Assembly: GCF_000472705.1 (NCBI RefSeq)
Contig: NZ_AXAE01000015.1
Span: 124,001 to 188,000 of the forward strand
Length of the DNA stretch: 64,000 nt
Direction of reading: 5' to 3'
Origin: Mesorhizobium erdmanii USDA 3471
Lineage (GTDB): Bacteria > Pseudomonadota > Alphaproteobacteria > Rhizobiales > Rhizobiaceae
The notes under the pieces were generated by a model. The model was not told the DNA's origin. It ran no database searches and saw only the letters and a program-made list of their open reading frames with translations. Every line of letters starts with the position of its first letter. Position 1 is the first letter of the stretch. Positions 8,018-17,588 of the stretch are shown one piece after another. The translations under genes were made by a program, and so were the position numbers.

Positions 8018-8656
8018 TCAGCCGCCCTGCTTGGTGCCGAAATCGACCTTCGGCGGCTGCATCTTGTCTTCGTCGACGGTGAAATTGGCGAAGGGCTCAT
8101 TGCCGCGGAACCAGAAAGTCGCCCAAAGCACCGACGGGAAGGTCTTCAGTGTCAGATTATAGTCCCTGACCGCCTGGATGTAGTCGCGCCGCGCCACCGC
8201 GATACGGTTCTCGGTGCCTTCGAGCTGCGCCTGCAGAGCGAGGAAATTCTGGTTGGCCTTGAGATCGGGATACGCCTCCGACACCGCGATCAGCCGCGAC
8301 AGCGCGCTGGTCAGCCCGGCTTGTGCGTCCTGGAACTTCTTGAGGGCCTCTGGATCCTTCAGCGTTTCCGGCGTCACCGTGATCTGCGTTGCCTTGGCGC
8401 GCGCTTCGACAACTGCGTCGAGCGTGTCCTTTTCATGCGAGGCATAGCCTTTGACCGTTTCGACCAGGTTGGGAATGAGGTCCGCGCGGCGCTGATACTG
8501 GTTCAGCACCTCGCTCCAGGCCGCCTTGGCGTTTTCCTCCGCCGTCGGGATCGTATTGTAACCGCAGCCGGCAAGCAGCGGCAGCACGATTGCCATCATC
8601 AGGAAGGCGGGCAGCGTACGGAATGTCGATGGTCGAGCAAGGCGCTGGGCAAGCAT
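8018..8656 (-). CDS. lemA: LemA family protein
   Basis: The product is 212 residues from the ATG at 8654-8656. The N-terminus ends in L-L-A-G-C-G-Y-N, a lipoprotein-type lipobox with the cysteine near residue 32. The LemA core is clear: N-Q-Y-Q-R-R-A-D-L-I-P-N-L-V-E-T-V-K, then a long helical region with A-Y-P-D-L-K-A-N and N-R-I-A-V-A-R-R-D-Y. The protein would be membrane anchored with a periplasmic helical bundle. It is the first gene of the lemA-TPM operon, an association repeatedly seen in bacteria, and its molecular role is not established. Confidence 0.92.
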   Translation of the reverse strand: MLAQRLARPSTFRTLPAFLMMAIVLPLLAGCGYNTIPTAEENAKAAWSEVLNQYQRRADLIPNLVETVKGYASHEKDTLDAVVEARAKATQITVTPETLKDPEALKKFQDAQAGLTSALSRLIAVSEAYPDLKANQNFLALQAQLEGTENRIAVARRDYIQAVRDYNLTLKTFPSVLWATFWFRGNEPFANFTVDEDKMQPPKVDFGTKQGG

Positions 8657-8815
8657 GATGGTTCCCTCGGTAGAAGTTGCATGCGAAGCATTACCACAAT
8701 CGGCGCGCAAGAAAACGGCCACCGGCCGCTACTCCCGGCCCGGAACGCTCCACGCCTCGCAAGGCCCTGTGATTGGCCGCGCGAACGCGATAAGGTCCGG
8801 TCAAAACGGGATATC

Positions 8816-9070
8816 ATGATGGCGCAACGCCAGGACAGCGACAGGGAAGCGCGCCGTATCCTCGAGCGCGTCGCGCAAGAGACCGATCCGGCCGGCACCT
8901 CCTTCGTGGCGCGGACGACGAAAGGCATGCGCGACCATGTCGCCGCCACCGACGCCGACCGCACCGATCCGATCGAAGTCTGGGGCACGCGCATTGGCAG
9001 GATACTCGGCCTGCTTCTGGCGCTGGGCCTGATGGTCTGGCTCGTGCTTTTCCTCACCCGGGGCAGCTAG
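8816..9070 (+). CDS. small single-pass membrane protein, unknown
   Basis: The product is 84 residues from ATG-ATG at 8816-8821; either ATG could be used. A charged N-terminal two-thirds includes R-R-I-L-E-R-V-A-Q-E-T-D and is followed by one strong hydrophobic helix near the C-terminus (I-L-G-L-L-L-A-L-G-L-M-V-W-L-V-L-F-L). It ends T-R-G-S, so the charged part is probably cytoplasmic. No family is recognised. It lies 12 bases before pdxY and is divergent from lemA. Confidence 0.65.
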   Translation: MMAQRQDSDREARRILERVAQETDPAGTSFVARTTKGMRDHVAATDADRTDPIEVWGTRIGRILGLLLALGLMVWLVLFLTRGS

Positions 9071-9082
9071 GATCAAAAAACA

Positions 9083-9967
9083 ATGAGCGCCGAAAAACCC
9101 GACGCGCCGCGTGCGGTTATCGTCATTTCGAGCCATGTCGCCCGCGGTTCGGTCGGCAACCGTGCCGCCGTCTTCGCGCTGGAGACGCTGGGCTTTCCGG
9201 TCTGGGCGGTGCCGACCATTATTCTGCCCTGGCATCCAGGCCACGGCCGGGCGACGCGCATCGTTCCACCTCTCGACCAGTTCAAGGCGCTGATGGCTGA
9301 TCTCGAGCGCGCGCCATGGCTGGGCGAGGTCGGCGCCGTGCTGTCAGGCTATCTGGGCGAAGCCGGCCAGGCCGAGGCCGTCGCCTCGCTGGTTGCCGCG
9401 GTCAAGGCCAGGACGCCTGACGCCGTCTATATCTGCGACCCGGTGATGGGCGATTCCGGCGGCCTTTATGTGCCCGAGCCCACCGCCGCCGCCATGCGCG
9501 ACCGGCTGATGCCGATCGCCGACATCGCCACCCCCAACCGTTTCGAACTGGAATGGATGGCCGGCGCGCCGCTGCCTGATTTAAAATCGGTGATCTCGGC
9601 CGCACTTCACGCCGGACCGTCGACCATGCTGGTCACCTCGGCACAGTCGATGATTTCAGGCGGCACCGGCAACCTGCTGCTCGACGGCACCCAGGCACTG
9701 CTCGCCGAACACCGCCTGATCGACAAGCCGCCAAACGGCCCGGGGGACCTGACGGCGGCCGTGTACCTCGCCCGCATCCTCTCCGGCCAGCCGCCGATCA
9801 GGGCGCTGCAATCGACCACGGCGGCGGTCTACGAAATCCTGGCGCGCACCTCAAAACGCGGCGGCGACGAATTGCAGCTCGAAACCGATGCGCAAAGCCT
9901 GTCGCACCCGATGGCCATGGTGCAGCTGCGCCACCTCACGCATCCGGGTCGGGACCGCCGGGCGTGA
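9083..9967 (+). CDS. pdxY: pyridoxal kinase
   Basis: The product is 294 residues, close to the usual 285-290. It phosphorylates pyridoxal to pyridoxal 5'-phosphate in the vitamin B6 salvage pathway. Family signs are the start V-I-S-S-H-V-A-R-G-S-V-G-N-R-A-A, the ribokinase-like segment Y-I-C-D-P-V-M-G-D, T-P-N-R-F-E-L near residue 150, and the C-terminal anion-hole motif N-G-P-G-D-L with its catalytic aspartate. Its TGA overlaps the GTG of the next gene by four bases, so the two are translationally coupled. Confidence 0.92.
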   Translation: MSAEKPDAPRAVIVISSHVARGSVGNRAAVFALETLGFPVWAVPTIILPWHPGHGRATRIVPPLDQFKALMADLERAPWLGEVGAVLSGYLGEAGQAEAVASLVAAVKARTPDAVYICDPVMGDSGGLYVPEPTAAAMRDRLMPIADIATPNRFELEWMAGAPLPDLKSVISAALHAGPSTMLVTSAQSMISGGTGNLLLDGTQALLAEHRLIDKPPNGPGDLTAAVYLARILSGQPPIRALQSTTAAVYEILARTSKRGGDELQLETDAQSLSHPMAMVQLRHLTHPGRDRRA

Positions 9968-10734
9968 CTTCGACGGAGGTTGTGCTTGTCGGCGCCGATG
10001 GCTGCAAGGCCGGCTGGATCGCCGTGCGGCGCGAGCCCGGCATGGCACCTTCGGTCAATGTCTTCGCCAGCTTCAGCGCGTTGCTCAAGGCAGTTCCCGA
10101 CGACGCGGTGGTCGCCGTCGACATGCCGATCGGCCTGCCGGAGTTTTCGGGCAAAGGCGGGCGTGGACCGGAGGCGCTGGTGCGGCCGCTGCTCGGGCCA
10201 CGCCAATCCAGCGTGTTTTCGATCCCTTCGCGGTCGGCGCTCTATGCCGACACCAGCGATTTCACCACCGTCGAAGCCTGGTACGCCGCGCATCGCAGGG
10301 CAAGCGAGGTGGCAAGGGCCACATCCGACCCGCCACGCGGCGTTTCCATCCAGGCCTTCGGCATCTTCTCGAAAATCCGCGAGATCGACACCTTGCTGAT
10401 CGCACGGCCCGATCTGCGTGGCCGCATCTTCGAATCGCATCCGGAAGTCGCCTTCCGTCGCCTGAATGGCGGTGAGGCCATGCAATTGCCGAAGAAGATC
10501 AAGGGCAGCGTCAATCCGGCCGGCATGGCGGAGCGCAAGGCGCTGCTCTGCCGACACGGCTATGCCATGGACTTCCTCGACCGCCTGCCGCCGCGCGGTG
10601 CGGCAGCCGATGATTTTCTCGATGCCGCCGTCATGATGCTGATCGCCGGCCGCATCGCCGGCGGCACGGCCAGGCCGCTGCCTGACCCGCCACACTCTGA
10701 CGGTTTTGGCATACCGGTCGCCATCTGGGCGTGA
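9964..10734 (+). CDS. DUF429 family protein (predicted RNase H-like)
   Basis: The product is 256 residues starting at a GTG that overlaps the pdxY stop (GTGA). The protein begins V-L-V-G-A-D-G-C-K-A-G-W, then has A-V-D-M-P-I-G-L-P near residue 50 and a later E-S-H-P-E-V-A-F-R. These fit the DUF429 family, predicted to have an RNase H-like fold with acidic active-site residues. Function is unknown. Coupling to a vitamin B6 gene may be incidental. Confidence 0.8.
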   Translation: MTSTEVVLVGADGCKAGWIAVRREPGMAPSVNVFASFSALLKAVPDDAVVAVDMPIGLPEFSGKGGRGPEALVRPLLGPRQSSVFSIPSRSALYADTSDFTTVEAWYAAHRRASEVARATSDPPRGVSIQAFGIFSKIREIDTLLIARPDLRGRIFESHPEVAFRRLNGGEAMQLPKKIKGSVNPAGMAERKALLCRHGYAMDFLDRLPPRGAAADDFLDAAVMMLIAGRIAGGTARPLPDPPHSDGFGIPVAIWA

Positions 10735-10901
10735 CAGTATCGGCGGATGTCGCGCTTTGACGCATCGCATTTCTGCCCAGCCCCCACAATTCTGCATTGC
10801 TCGTGACGGGCTTTTGCCGTTAGAGCCTTTCACGATCGCACCATGAGTAAAGCACAATAGCAGAGCTGCCGCCTCCAACCCCGGAAAGGCCTTAGCCGCC
10901 C

Positions 10902-11543
10902 ATGCCTCATCTTCCTGACCACCTCGTCGCCGGCTACCGCAATTTCATGAATGGCCGCTACCTCACCGAGAGCGGCCGCTATCGCGACCTCGCGCGTGAG
11001 GGACAGGCCCCCGAGACGATGATCGTCGCCTGCTGCGATTCCCGCTCCGCCCCCGAAGCGATCTTCGATGCCGGGCCGGGTGAACTCTTCGTGCTGCGCA
11101 ATGTCGGCAATCTGGTGCCGCCTTACGAGCCGGACGGCGAGTTCCATTCGACCTCGGCCGCGCTCGAATTCGCTGTGCAGAGCCTCAAGGTCAAGAACAT
11201 CGTCGTCATGGGTCACGGCCGCTGCGGCGGCATCCGCGCCGCGCTCGACACCACATCGGCGCCGCTGTCTCCAGGCGACTTCATCGGCAAATGGATGAGC
11301 CTGATCGCGCCGGCCGCCGAGACCGTCGCTTCCAGCACGTTGATGACGGCGACCGAGCGCCAGACCGCGCTCGAACGCATCTCGATCCGCTATTCCATCG
11401 CCAACCTCAGGACTTTTCCCTGTGTCTCGATCCTCGAAGGCAAGGGGCGGCTGTCGCTGCACGGGGCCTGGTTCGACATTTCGACTGGCGAGCTCTGGGT
11501 GATGAACAAGGAAACCGGCGACTTCGAGCGGCCGGTGCTGTAA
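10902..11543 (+). CDS. beta-class carbonic anhydrase
   Basis: The product is 213 residues. It interconverts CO2 and bicarbonate in the cytoplasm. The zinc site is complete: Cys44, Asp46 and Arg48 in C-C-D-S-R, and His105 and Cys108 in H-G-R-C-G-G. L-R-N-V-G-N at 65-70 is also a family hallmark. The stop codon shares one base with the start of the next gene (TAATG), which indicates co-translation. Confidence 0.93.
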   Translation: MPHLPDHLVAGYRNFMNGRYLTESGRYRDLAREGQAPETMIVACCDSRSAPEAIFDAGPGELFVLRNVGNLVPPYEPDGEFHSTSAALEFAVQSLKVKNIVVMGHGRCGGIRAALDTTSAPLSPGDFIGKWMSLIAPAAETVASSTLMTATERQTALERISIRYSIANLRTFPCVSILEGKGRLSLHGAWFDISTGELWVMNKETGDFERPVL

Positions 11544-11977
11544 TGACCGGCACGGCACGGCGGGTGACGAATGTGCGCTCGGCCGTTTTCACTTTCGTCG
11601 CATTGCTTATAGCGATTATTGCCGCGCGCGCCGATGACGGCGCCATCATCAGCCGCTGGTATTCGGCGCTGCTGGTCGCAGACCGCACCGAACTCGCCGA
11701 CCTGCTTGCCGACGACGTCCGGATCAAACTTGACGACCTTGGCATCGTTCAGAGCAAGCAGGAATTCATTGCCGCGCTCGATGAATGGAAGGGTGCCGTC
11801 GCGGGCGCCGCGATCCGCCATCGGATCGCAAAGAGCGAAGGCGGCGTCACAACGGTGATCGCCTGCTACGACTTCCCCGACAATGACGTGTTGACGCGGG
11901 AAACCTTCGCGGTGACCGACAACCACATCACCGCCAGCTCGCAAGCGGCCATCGCCGAAAACTGCGAGGGCTATTGA
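11543..11977 (+). CDS. exported NTF2/SnoaL-like protein
   Basis: The product is 144 residues from the ATG that overlaps the carbonic anhydrase stop by one base. An N-terminal hydrophobic segment (about 11-30, ending A-A-R-A) suggests export. The remainder, with I-I-S-R-W-Y-S-A-L-L near residue 35 and D-D-V-R-I-K-L-D-D-L-G, has the pattern of an NTF2-like cone fold. Such folds act as small-molecule isomerases, hydrolases or simple binding proteins, and nothing here decides between them. Confidence 0.65.
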   Translation: MTGTARRVTNVRSAVFTFVALLIAIIAARADDGAIISRWYSALLVADRTELADLLADDVRIKLDDLGIVQSKQEFIAALDEWKGAVAGAAIRHRIAKSEGGVTTVIACYDFPDNDVLTRETFAVTDNHITASSQAAIAENCEGY

Positions 11978-12067
11978 GCCGGACCGGCCAGCTGCCATAT
12001 TGCGGGCTCGTGGGCCGCGCCCTACATCCGAGACACCCTCCTCCTTGATGCCAGCGAAAGACCCTCC

Positions 12068-14122
12068 ATGCCCTCTCCGAAAGCCGTCGACCTCGCCGCC
12101 CATCCGCTGACCGCCTGGCAAGGGCCGCTCGGCCTACCTGATTTTGCCCAGATCGGCGACGGCGATTTCTCCCCGGTCTTCGACGCGGCGCTGAAGGCGC
12201 ATGAGGCGGAGATCGATGCGATCGCCGGCAACAAGGATGCGGCGACCATCGACAACACGCTTGCCGCGCTGGAACTCGGCGGCGAGGCGCTCGATCACGT
12301 CTCGTCGATCTTCTGGTGCCGCGCCGGCGCCCACACCAACGATGTTATTCAGGCGCTGGAGCGCGACATCTCGCCGAAAATGTCCAGGCATTTCTCGGCG
12401 ATCTCGATGAACGAGAAACTTTTCGCCCGCATTGACGACCTCTACCAGCGCCGCGAGAGCCTCGGCCTCGACGCCGAAACCCTGCGGGTGCTGGAGAAGA
12501 CCTGGAAAGGTTTTGTCCGCTCCGGCGCCAAGCTCGATGCCGAGGGCAAGAAGCGGCTGGCCAGGATCAATGAGGAACTGTCGTCGCTCGGCACGACTTT
12601 CGGCCAGAACGTGCTGGCCGACGAACGCGACTGGGCGCTGTTTCTCGACGAGGCCGATCTCGTCGGCCTGCCGGATTTCCTGAAAAGTTCGATGGCCGAG
12701 GCCGCCGAGATGCGCGGCCAGAAGGGCCGCTACGCCGTCACCCTCTCGCGCTCGATCTACGAGCCGTTCTCGACCTTCTCGGAACGCCGCGATCTGCGCG
12801 AGATCGCCTTCCGCGCCTTCACCATGCGCGGCCAGAATGGCGGCGCCTCCGACAACACGTCCGTGGTACGCGACATGCTGAAGTTGCGCGCCGAAAAGGC
12901 GAAGCTGCTCGGCTACGCCTCCTTCGCCGCGCTGAAGCTCGACGACACCATGGCCAAGACGCCAAAGGCGGTGCACGACCTGCTCGACCCGGTCTGGGAA
13001 AAGGCGCTGGAAAAGGCCGCAGCCGACCAGAAGGAGTTGGAACGGCTGGCGGCGGAAGCCGGCAGCAACGAAAAATTCGCCGCCTGGGACTGGCGCTTCT
13101 ACCAGGAGAAGCTGCGCGCGGAAAAATTCGCCTTCGACGAGGCGGAACTGAAGCCTTATCTGCAGCTCGACCGCGTCATCGACGCCTGCTTCGATGTCGC
13201 GACAAGACTGTTCGGCATCACTTTCGAGGAGAGAAAGGGCATTGTCGCCTGGCATCCGGACGCGCGCGTCTTCGTCGTGAAGAATGCCGACGGCAGCGAG
13301 CGCGGCCTGTTCCTCGCCGACTATTTCGCGCGGCCCTCGAAGCGTTCCGGCGCCTGGATGAGTGCGCTGAAGTCCGGTTACAAGCTTGGCCACGGCTCGA
13401 AGCCGGTGATCTACAACATCATGAACTTCGCCAAGCCGCCTGCGGGAGAACCGGCGTTGCTGTCGGTCGACGAGGCGAAAACGCTGTTCCATGAGTTCGG
13501 CCACGCGCTGCACGGCATGCTGACCGACGTCACCTGGCCGTCGGTGTCAGGCACTTCCGTCAGCCGCGATTTCGTCGAACTGCCCTCCCAGCTCTACGAG
13601 CATTGGCTGACGGTGCCGGCGGTGCTGGAAAAGCACGCGCTGCACGTCAAGACCGGCAAGCCGATGCCGAAAGCGCTGCTCGACAAGATGCTGGCCACGC
13701 GCACCTTCGGCGCCGGCTTCGCCACGGTCGAATTCACGTCTTCCGCCTTGATGGACATGGCCTATCACGCGCGGTCGGATGCCCCGGCGGAACCACTTCG
13801 TTTCGAAACCGAAACGCTTGAAAAACTCGACATGCCCGACACGATCGCGATGCGCCACCGCACCCCGCATTTCGGCCATGTCTTCTCGGGCGACGGCTAC
13901 TCCGCCGGCTACTACTCCTACATGTGGTCGGAAGTGCTCGACGCCGATGCCTTCGCCGCCTTCGAGGAGACTGGCGATCCCTTCAACCCGGCGTTGGCCG
14001 AACGGCTGCGCAAGAACATCTACGCCGCCGGCGGTTCGAAGGACCCGGAAGAACTCTACACCGCGTTTCGCGGCAAGATGCCGTCGCCCGAAGCGATGAT
14101 GGTGAAGCGGGGATTGGTGTAG
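12068..14122 (+). CDS. M3 family oligopeptidase (peptidyl-dipeptidase/oligopeptidase A-like)
   Basis: The product is 684 residues, the normal length for Dcp/PrlC-type enzymes. It is a soluble zinc metallopeptidase that cleaves short peptides, probably cytoplasmic because no signal peptide is seen. The zinc motif HEFGH is at residues 475-479, with the third-ligand region S-R-D-F-V-E-L-P-S-Q about 25 residues later. The catalytic-domain end H-R-T-P-H-F-G-H-V-F-S-G-D-G-Y-S-A-G-Y-Y-S-Y is intact. It is not resolved whether it is closer to Dcp or to PrlC. Confidence 0.93.
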   Translation: MPSPKAVDLAAHPLTAWQGPLGLPDFAQIGDGDFSPVFDAALKAHEAEIDAIAGNKDAATIDNTLAALELGGEALDHVSSIFWCRAGAHTNDVIQALERDISPKMSRHFSAISMNEKLFARIDDLYQRRESLGLDAETLRVLEKTWKGFVRSGAKLDAEGKKRLARINEELSSLGTTFGQNVLADERDWALFLDEADLVGLPDFLKSSMAEAAEMRGQKGRYAVTLSRSIYEPFSTFSERRDLREIAFRAFTMRGQNGGASDNTSVVRDMLKLRAEKAKLLGYASFAALKLDDTMAKTPKAVHDLLDPVWEKALEKAAADQKELERLAAEAGSNEKFAAWDWRFYQEKLRAEKFAFDEAELKPYLQLDRVIDACFDVATRLFGITFEERKGIVAWHPDARVFVVKNADGSERGLFLADYFARPSKRSGAWMSALKSGYKLGHGSKPVIYNIMNFAKPPAGEPALLSVDEAKTLFHEFGHALHGMLTDVTWPSVSGTSVSRDFVELPSQLYEHWLTVPAVLEKHALHVKTGKPMPKALLDKMLATRTFGAGFATVEFTSSALMDMAYHARSDAPAEPLRFETETLEKLDMPDTIAMRHRTPHFGHVFSGDGYSAGYYSYMWSEVLDADAFAAFEETGDPFNPALAERLRKNIYAAGGSKDPEELYTAFRGKMPSPEAMMVKRGLV

Positions 14123-14128
14123 CGCCGA

Positions 14129-14280
14129 TCACCCCCCTCGAGGGGGAGATGGCCGCAAAGCGGCCAGAGGGGGTCGGTCCGACAGGGCGCGACCTGCTGC
14201 GGCGGATGAAGGTTGGCGCTTCACGTGAGGCGACCCCCTCTGTCGCCTTCGGCGACATCTCCCCCTCAAGGGGGGAGATC
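14129..14280. repeat. Mesorhizobium-type palindromic repeat, full copy B
   Basis: This has the same two-hairpin layout as copy A: CCCCCCTCGAGGGGGAG at the left, then GGCCGCAAAGCGGCCAGAGGGGGT, and ACCCCCTCTGTCGCC with CTCCCCCTCAAGGGGGGAG at the right. It fills the convergent gap between the M3 peptidase and the MlrC-family gene. Its last bases form the MlrC stop codon (TGA on the minus strand at 14279-14281). It probably serves as a bidirectional terminator. Confidence 0.85.
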
Positions 14281-15757
14281 AGCGGCTCTCCCAAGGATCC
14301 TTCACCCGTGGCCACACCGGCCGCGTCAGCTTCTTGTAGTCCGTCACCGCCGGGTTGCTGGGATACGAACTCGGCGCCGTGACATAGATGATCTCGGCGG
14401 CGATCGGCTCGAAGCCGGCGTAGAAATGGTTGGTCGACTTGATCAGCAGGATACCCTTGCCCAGCGGATCGACGCCGATATTGGAGAAGATATCCGGCTC
14501 GAAGGTTTGCGTGCGGTTGGTGTTGAGGATGATGTCGACCTCGGTGCCTTCGATGCGGACCAGCGCGGTCGGCCCGAGCGTCACCCGGCTTGGTCCGAAA
14601 CTCTGCCAGCCCTCGGCAACGGCCTTCAGCACCTTGACGCGCGCGTCGATCGGCTCACCGGCCTGCGGACCGGCCTTGCCGCCGAAACGCAGGTCGATGA
14701 GCGCGCCTTCGCCGGCGGCCAGGCAGAAGGTGACGGCGATCGGGTCCCAGATCGTTGCCACGCCGACATTGTCCAGCCCACGCGCCAGCATTCGGCGCAG
14801 CACGAACGTGCCGTCGCCGGGAACGCCGCCGCCGGGATTGTCCCAGACGTCGGCAATAACCACCGGTTTGCCGGGATTCTCGGCGCGAACCGCTAGCGCC
14901 CGGTCGATGCCATCATCGGTGTTCAGCATCGTCATCGCCGTCTTTTCGCGTAAGCCGTAGAGCTCGCGCCCCAGCCGCTCCGCCAGCGCGTCGCCCTTGG
15001 CCTTGTCATTGTCGGTGACGACAAGGATCCGCGTGCCCATTTCCGGCACGTCGGCCGCCATGAAGCCGTGGACGACCGAGACCGACAGCACGCCGTCCCT
15101 GCCATGCAGCGCCTTGATGCGGTCGACGAAGGAGCGCATCGGCTCGCGGCTGGTCGGCAGCACCTGGATCATGCGGCAGTCGAAGGTCGAAATGACGGGC
15201 TTGATCTCGCCCCGCGCCGCCGCCAGCCCAAGCTCGACGACATGCTCGCCGCGCTCGTAGAAATCGGTGTGCGGGAATTCGAGGAAATAGGCCATGATGT
15301 CGGAGGCCGCCACGCGCTTCGGCGTCAGATGGCTGTGCGGATCGAACTCCGAGGCGATCACCACGTCAGGCCCGACGATTGCCCGCACGCGCTCGAGCAG
15401 GTCGCCCTCGCAATCGTCATAGCCCTGCGCCACCATGGCGCCGTGCAGCCCCAGGATAACCGCATCGACCGGCAGCGCAGCCTGTAGCTGACCAAGAATC
15501 TCGTCGCGCAGCGCCTCGAAGGTCTGCCGCTGCACCAGACCGCCGGGCTCGGCCCAGGTGGCGGTGCCTTCGATCACGGTCAGCCCTTCTTTCGCCGCGC
15601 GCCGGCGCAAGGCGACGATTGGCGAGGAACACAGTGTCGGCGTCTCGGGATGCTTGCCCGGCCCGGCATAAAACGCCATCTCGAACGAGGCCCGGTCGGT
15701 CGGCACCGGCGAGAAGGTGTTGGTTTCCGTCGCCAGTGAGGCGGTGAAGATACGCAT
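14279..15757 (-). CDS. M81 family (MlrC-like) metallopeptidase
   Basis: The product is 492 residues from the ATG at 15755-15757. The start M-R-I-F-T-A-S-L-A-T-E-T-N-T-F-S and the metal-site segment S-E-F-D-P-H-S-H-L-T are characteristic of the M81 family, named after the microcystin-degrading MlrC of Sphingomonas. Most M81 members lie in ABC transporter loci of soil bacteria and have unknown substrates. Here it is the last gene of the importer operon, 23 bases after the permease, so it probably hydrolyses an amide or related bond in the imported compound. Confidence 0.88.
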   Translation of the reverse strand: MRIFTASLATETNTFSPVPTDRASFEMAFYAGPGKHPETPTLCSSPIVALRRRAAKEGLTVIEGTATWAEPGGLVQRQTFEALRDEILGQLQAALPVDAVILGLHGAMVAQGYDDCEGDLLERVRAIVGPDVVIASEFDPHSHLTPKRVAASDIMAYFLEFPHTDFYERGEHVVELGLAAARGEIKPVISTFDCRMIQVLPTSREPMRSFVDRIKALHGRDGVLSVSVVHGFMAADVPEMGTRILVVTDNDKAKGDALAERLGRELYGLREKTAMTMLNTDDGIDRALAVRAENPGKPVVIADVWDNPGGGVPGDGTFVLRRMLARGLDNVGVATIWDPIAVTFCLAAGEGALIDLRFGGKAGPQAGEPIDARVKVLKAVAEGWQSFGPSRVTLGPTALVRIEGTEVDIILNTNRTQTFEPDIFSNIGVDPLGKGILLIKSTNHFYAGFEPIAAEIIYVTAPSSYPSNPAVTDYKKLTRPVWPRVKDPWESR

Positions 15758-15780
15758 GTAGACTCCGTGATGAATGGCGG

Positions 15781-16605
15781 CTATTTGACCGCCCCGAGCG
15801 CCAGTCCCCTGACCAGGTAGCGCTGCAGCCAGATAAACAGGATCGCCACCGGCAAGGTCGCCAGCAGCGTCGCCGCCATGACGTGGTGCCACTCGATCGT
15901 GTAGCGGCCCGCAACGAGGGAAAAGACCTGGATCGGCAGCGTGTAGCTCTCTTGGCTGCGCAGCATGGTCAGCGCCACGACAAACTCGTTCCAGGCGTTG
16001 ATGAAGGTGAAGATCGCCGTCACCGCGATCGCCGGCAGGCAGAGCGGCAGGAACACTTTGCGCAGGGTCAGCCAGCGGCCGGCGCCCTCCATCCAGGCGG
16101 CTTCCTCGAGATCGCGTGGGATGGTGTCGAAATAACTCTGCAGCATCCACACCGTGAAGGCGACGTTGAAGGCCATGTAGATGAAGCCAAGCGCCGTGGT
16201 CGATTCCACCAGCCCCCAGGCGGCCATCAGCCGGAACAAGCCAAGCACCAGCACGATCGGCGAAATCATCTGCGAGATCAGCAGGAACTGGCGGAAGGCG
16301 CCATAGCCGGCAAAGCGAAAGCGCGACATGGCGTAGGCGGCGGGAACCGAGATGAGGATGGCGCCGACAGTGGCGATAACGGACACGTAGAGCGAATTGG
16401 CCAGCGCCTGGCCGAAGCCGGTCGCCACCCACATGTCGGAGAAATTCGACCAGCGGAACTCGCTCGGCCACCATGTCGGTGACAGCACTTCCTGCCGCGG
16501 CTTGACCGCGGTCAGGAACATTACCGCGAAGGGAAACAACGTCACCACGATCAGCGGTGCCAGGAGCAGCCAGGCGATAACGGTCCGCTTCAGCTTGCTG
16601 CTCAT
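15781..16605 (-). CDS. carbohydrate ABC transporter permease (MalG-like)
   Basis: The product is 274 residues from the ATG at 16603-16605, overlapping the upstream permease stop (ATGA). It has six hydrophobic segments and the EAA loop [10 protein letters not shown] near residue 190, the contact with the ATPase. The family is the CUT1 inner-membrane permease that pairs with a MalF-like partner. The following MlrC gene is spaced by only 23 bases. Confidence 0.93.
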   Translation of the reverse strand: MSSKLKRTVIAWLLLAPLIVVTLFPFAVMFLTAVKPRQEVLSPTWWPSEFRWSNFSDMWVATGFGQALANSLYVSVIATVGAILISVPAAYAMSRFRFAGYGAFRQFLLISQMISPIVLVLGLFRLMAAWGLVESTTALGFIYMAFNVAFTVWMLQSYFDTIPRDLEEAAWMEGAGRWLTLRKVFLPLCLPAIAVTAIFTFINAWNEFVVALTMLRSQESYTLPIQVFSLVAGRYTIEWHHVMAATLLATLPVAILFIWLQRYLVRGLALGAVK

Positions 16606-17471
16606 GCGCGCTGCTCCCGCATGGCGAGGCGTACATAGATCATGGTGAAGACCAGCAATATGGCGAACATCACCAGCGACACCGCCGAGGCCTCGCCCAG
16701 TTTGCCGATGCGGAAGGCAAGCTTGTAGAGGTGGGTGACCAGGATGTCGGTCGAGTTGGCCGGCCCGCCCTGCGTCATCACCCAGATGATCGGGAACGAG
16801 TTGAAGACATAGATGGTGTTGAGCACGATGGCGATGTTGATGAACGGTTTTAAGAGCGGAAAGGTGATCTCGCGGAACTGCTGCAGCGGCGTGGCCCCTT
16901 CCAGCGCCGCCGCCTCGTAAAGATCGTCCGGGATCGACGACAAGCCGCCGAGGAAGATCGTCGTGGTGAACGGCACCGTCACCAATATGCCGATCATCAC
17001 CTGCATCGGGAAGGCGGTTTCCGCCTGGGCCAGCCATTGGATGTTGTGATCGATCAGGCCGAGGCCGAGCAGTGCCGAATTCAGCATGCCGCTTTCACCG
17101 CTCAGCGCCCAGCGCCAGACCACGGCGGTCATGGTCAGCGACACCGCCCAGGGCAGCATGATGATGACACGGGCGACGCCGCGGCCATAGAAGTCGGTGT
17201 TGAGGATCATCGCCACCGGCACCGACAGCAGCAGCGCGCCACCGACCACCAGCACGGTCCATAGACCGGTGCGCCAGAGTGCCGCGACGAAGTCGGGATC
17301 GCCGATGAGCGCCGCGAAATTGGTCAGGCCGCTGAAGTCGCGCAGCTGGCCGAAGCGGCTGACATCATGGGTCGAGATCTGGATCAGGTCCCAGACCGGC
17401 CAGAAGATGACGACTGCCGCCAGGAACAGGCTGGGCAAGGTCAGGAGATAGGGCAGGAAACGATTTTGCAT
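16602..17471 (-). CDS. carbohydrate ABC transporter permease (MalF-like)
   Basis: The product is 289 residues with six hydrophobic segments and the EAA-loop E-A-A-A-L-E-G-A-T near residue 200. [18 protein letters not shown] near residue 240 is typical of the MalF/UgpA side of CUT1 permeases. It follows the binding-protein gene after 117 bases that contain a strong hairpin (17515-17548), and overlaps the second permease by four bases. Confidence 0.93.
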   Translation of the reverse strand: MQNRFLPYLLTLPSLFLAAVVIFWPVWDLIQISTHDVSRFGQLRDFSGLTNFAALIGDPDFVAALWRTGLWTVLVVGGALLLSVPVAMILNTDFYGRGVARVIIMLPWAVSLTMTAVVWRWALSGESGMLNSALLGLGLIDHNIQWLAQAETAFPMQVMIGILVTVPFTTTIFLGGLSSIPDDLYEAAALEGATPLQQFREITFPLLKPFINIAIVLNTIYVFNSFPIIWVMTQGGPANSTDILVTHLYKLAFRIGKLGEASAVSLVMFAILLVFTMIYVRLAMREQRA

Positions 17472-17514
17472 CGGCTGGCCTGGCTGGCGAATTCAGAATT
17501 CGCATCGGCAAGAT

Positions 17515-17548
17515 GTGGCGCGCCCCGCCTGAGTCTGGGGCGCGCCAC
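17515..17548 (-). terminator. intercistronic hairpin between binding-protein and permease genes
   Basis: The arms GTGGCGCGCCCC (17515-17526) and GGGGCGCGCCAC (17537-17548) form a perfect 12-bp stem with a 10-base loop. It lies between the binding-protein stop and the permease start, and lacks a clear T run. A partial terminator or 3' RNA stabiliser that raises binding-protein levels is the likely role. Confidence 0.7.
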
Positions 17549-17588
17549 GGGCGCAGGGAGATACGCCCTTATGTCTTCGGCACTGCCC

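Noticed and set aside
12134..13513. Long open frame on the minus strand opposite the M3 peptidase
   Set aside because: It is antisense to a clear gene with intact motifs, arises from high-GC codon use, and has no domain of its own.
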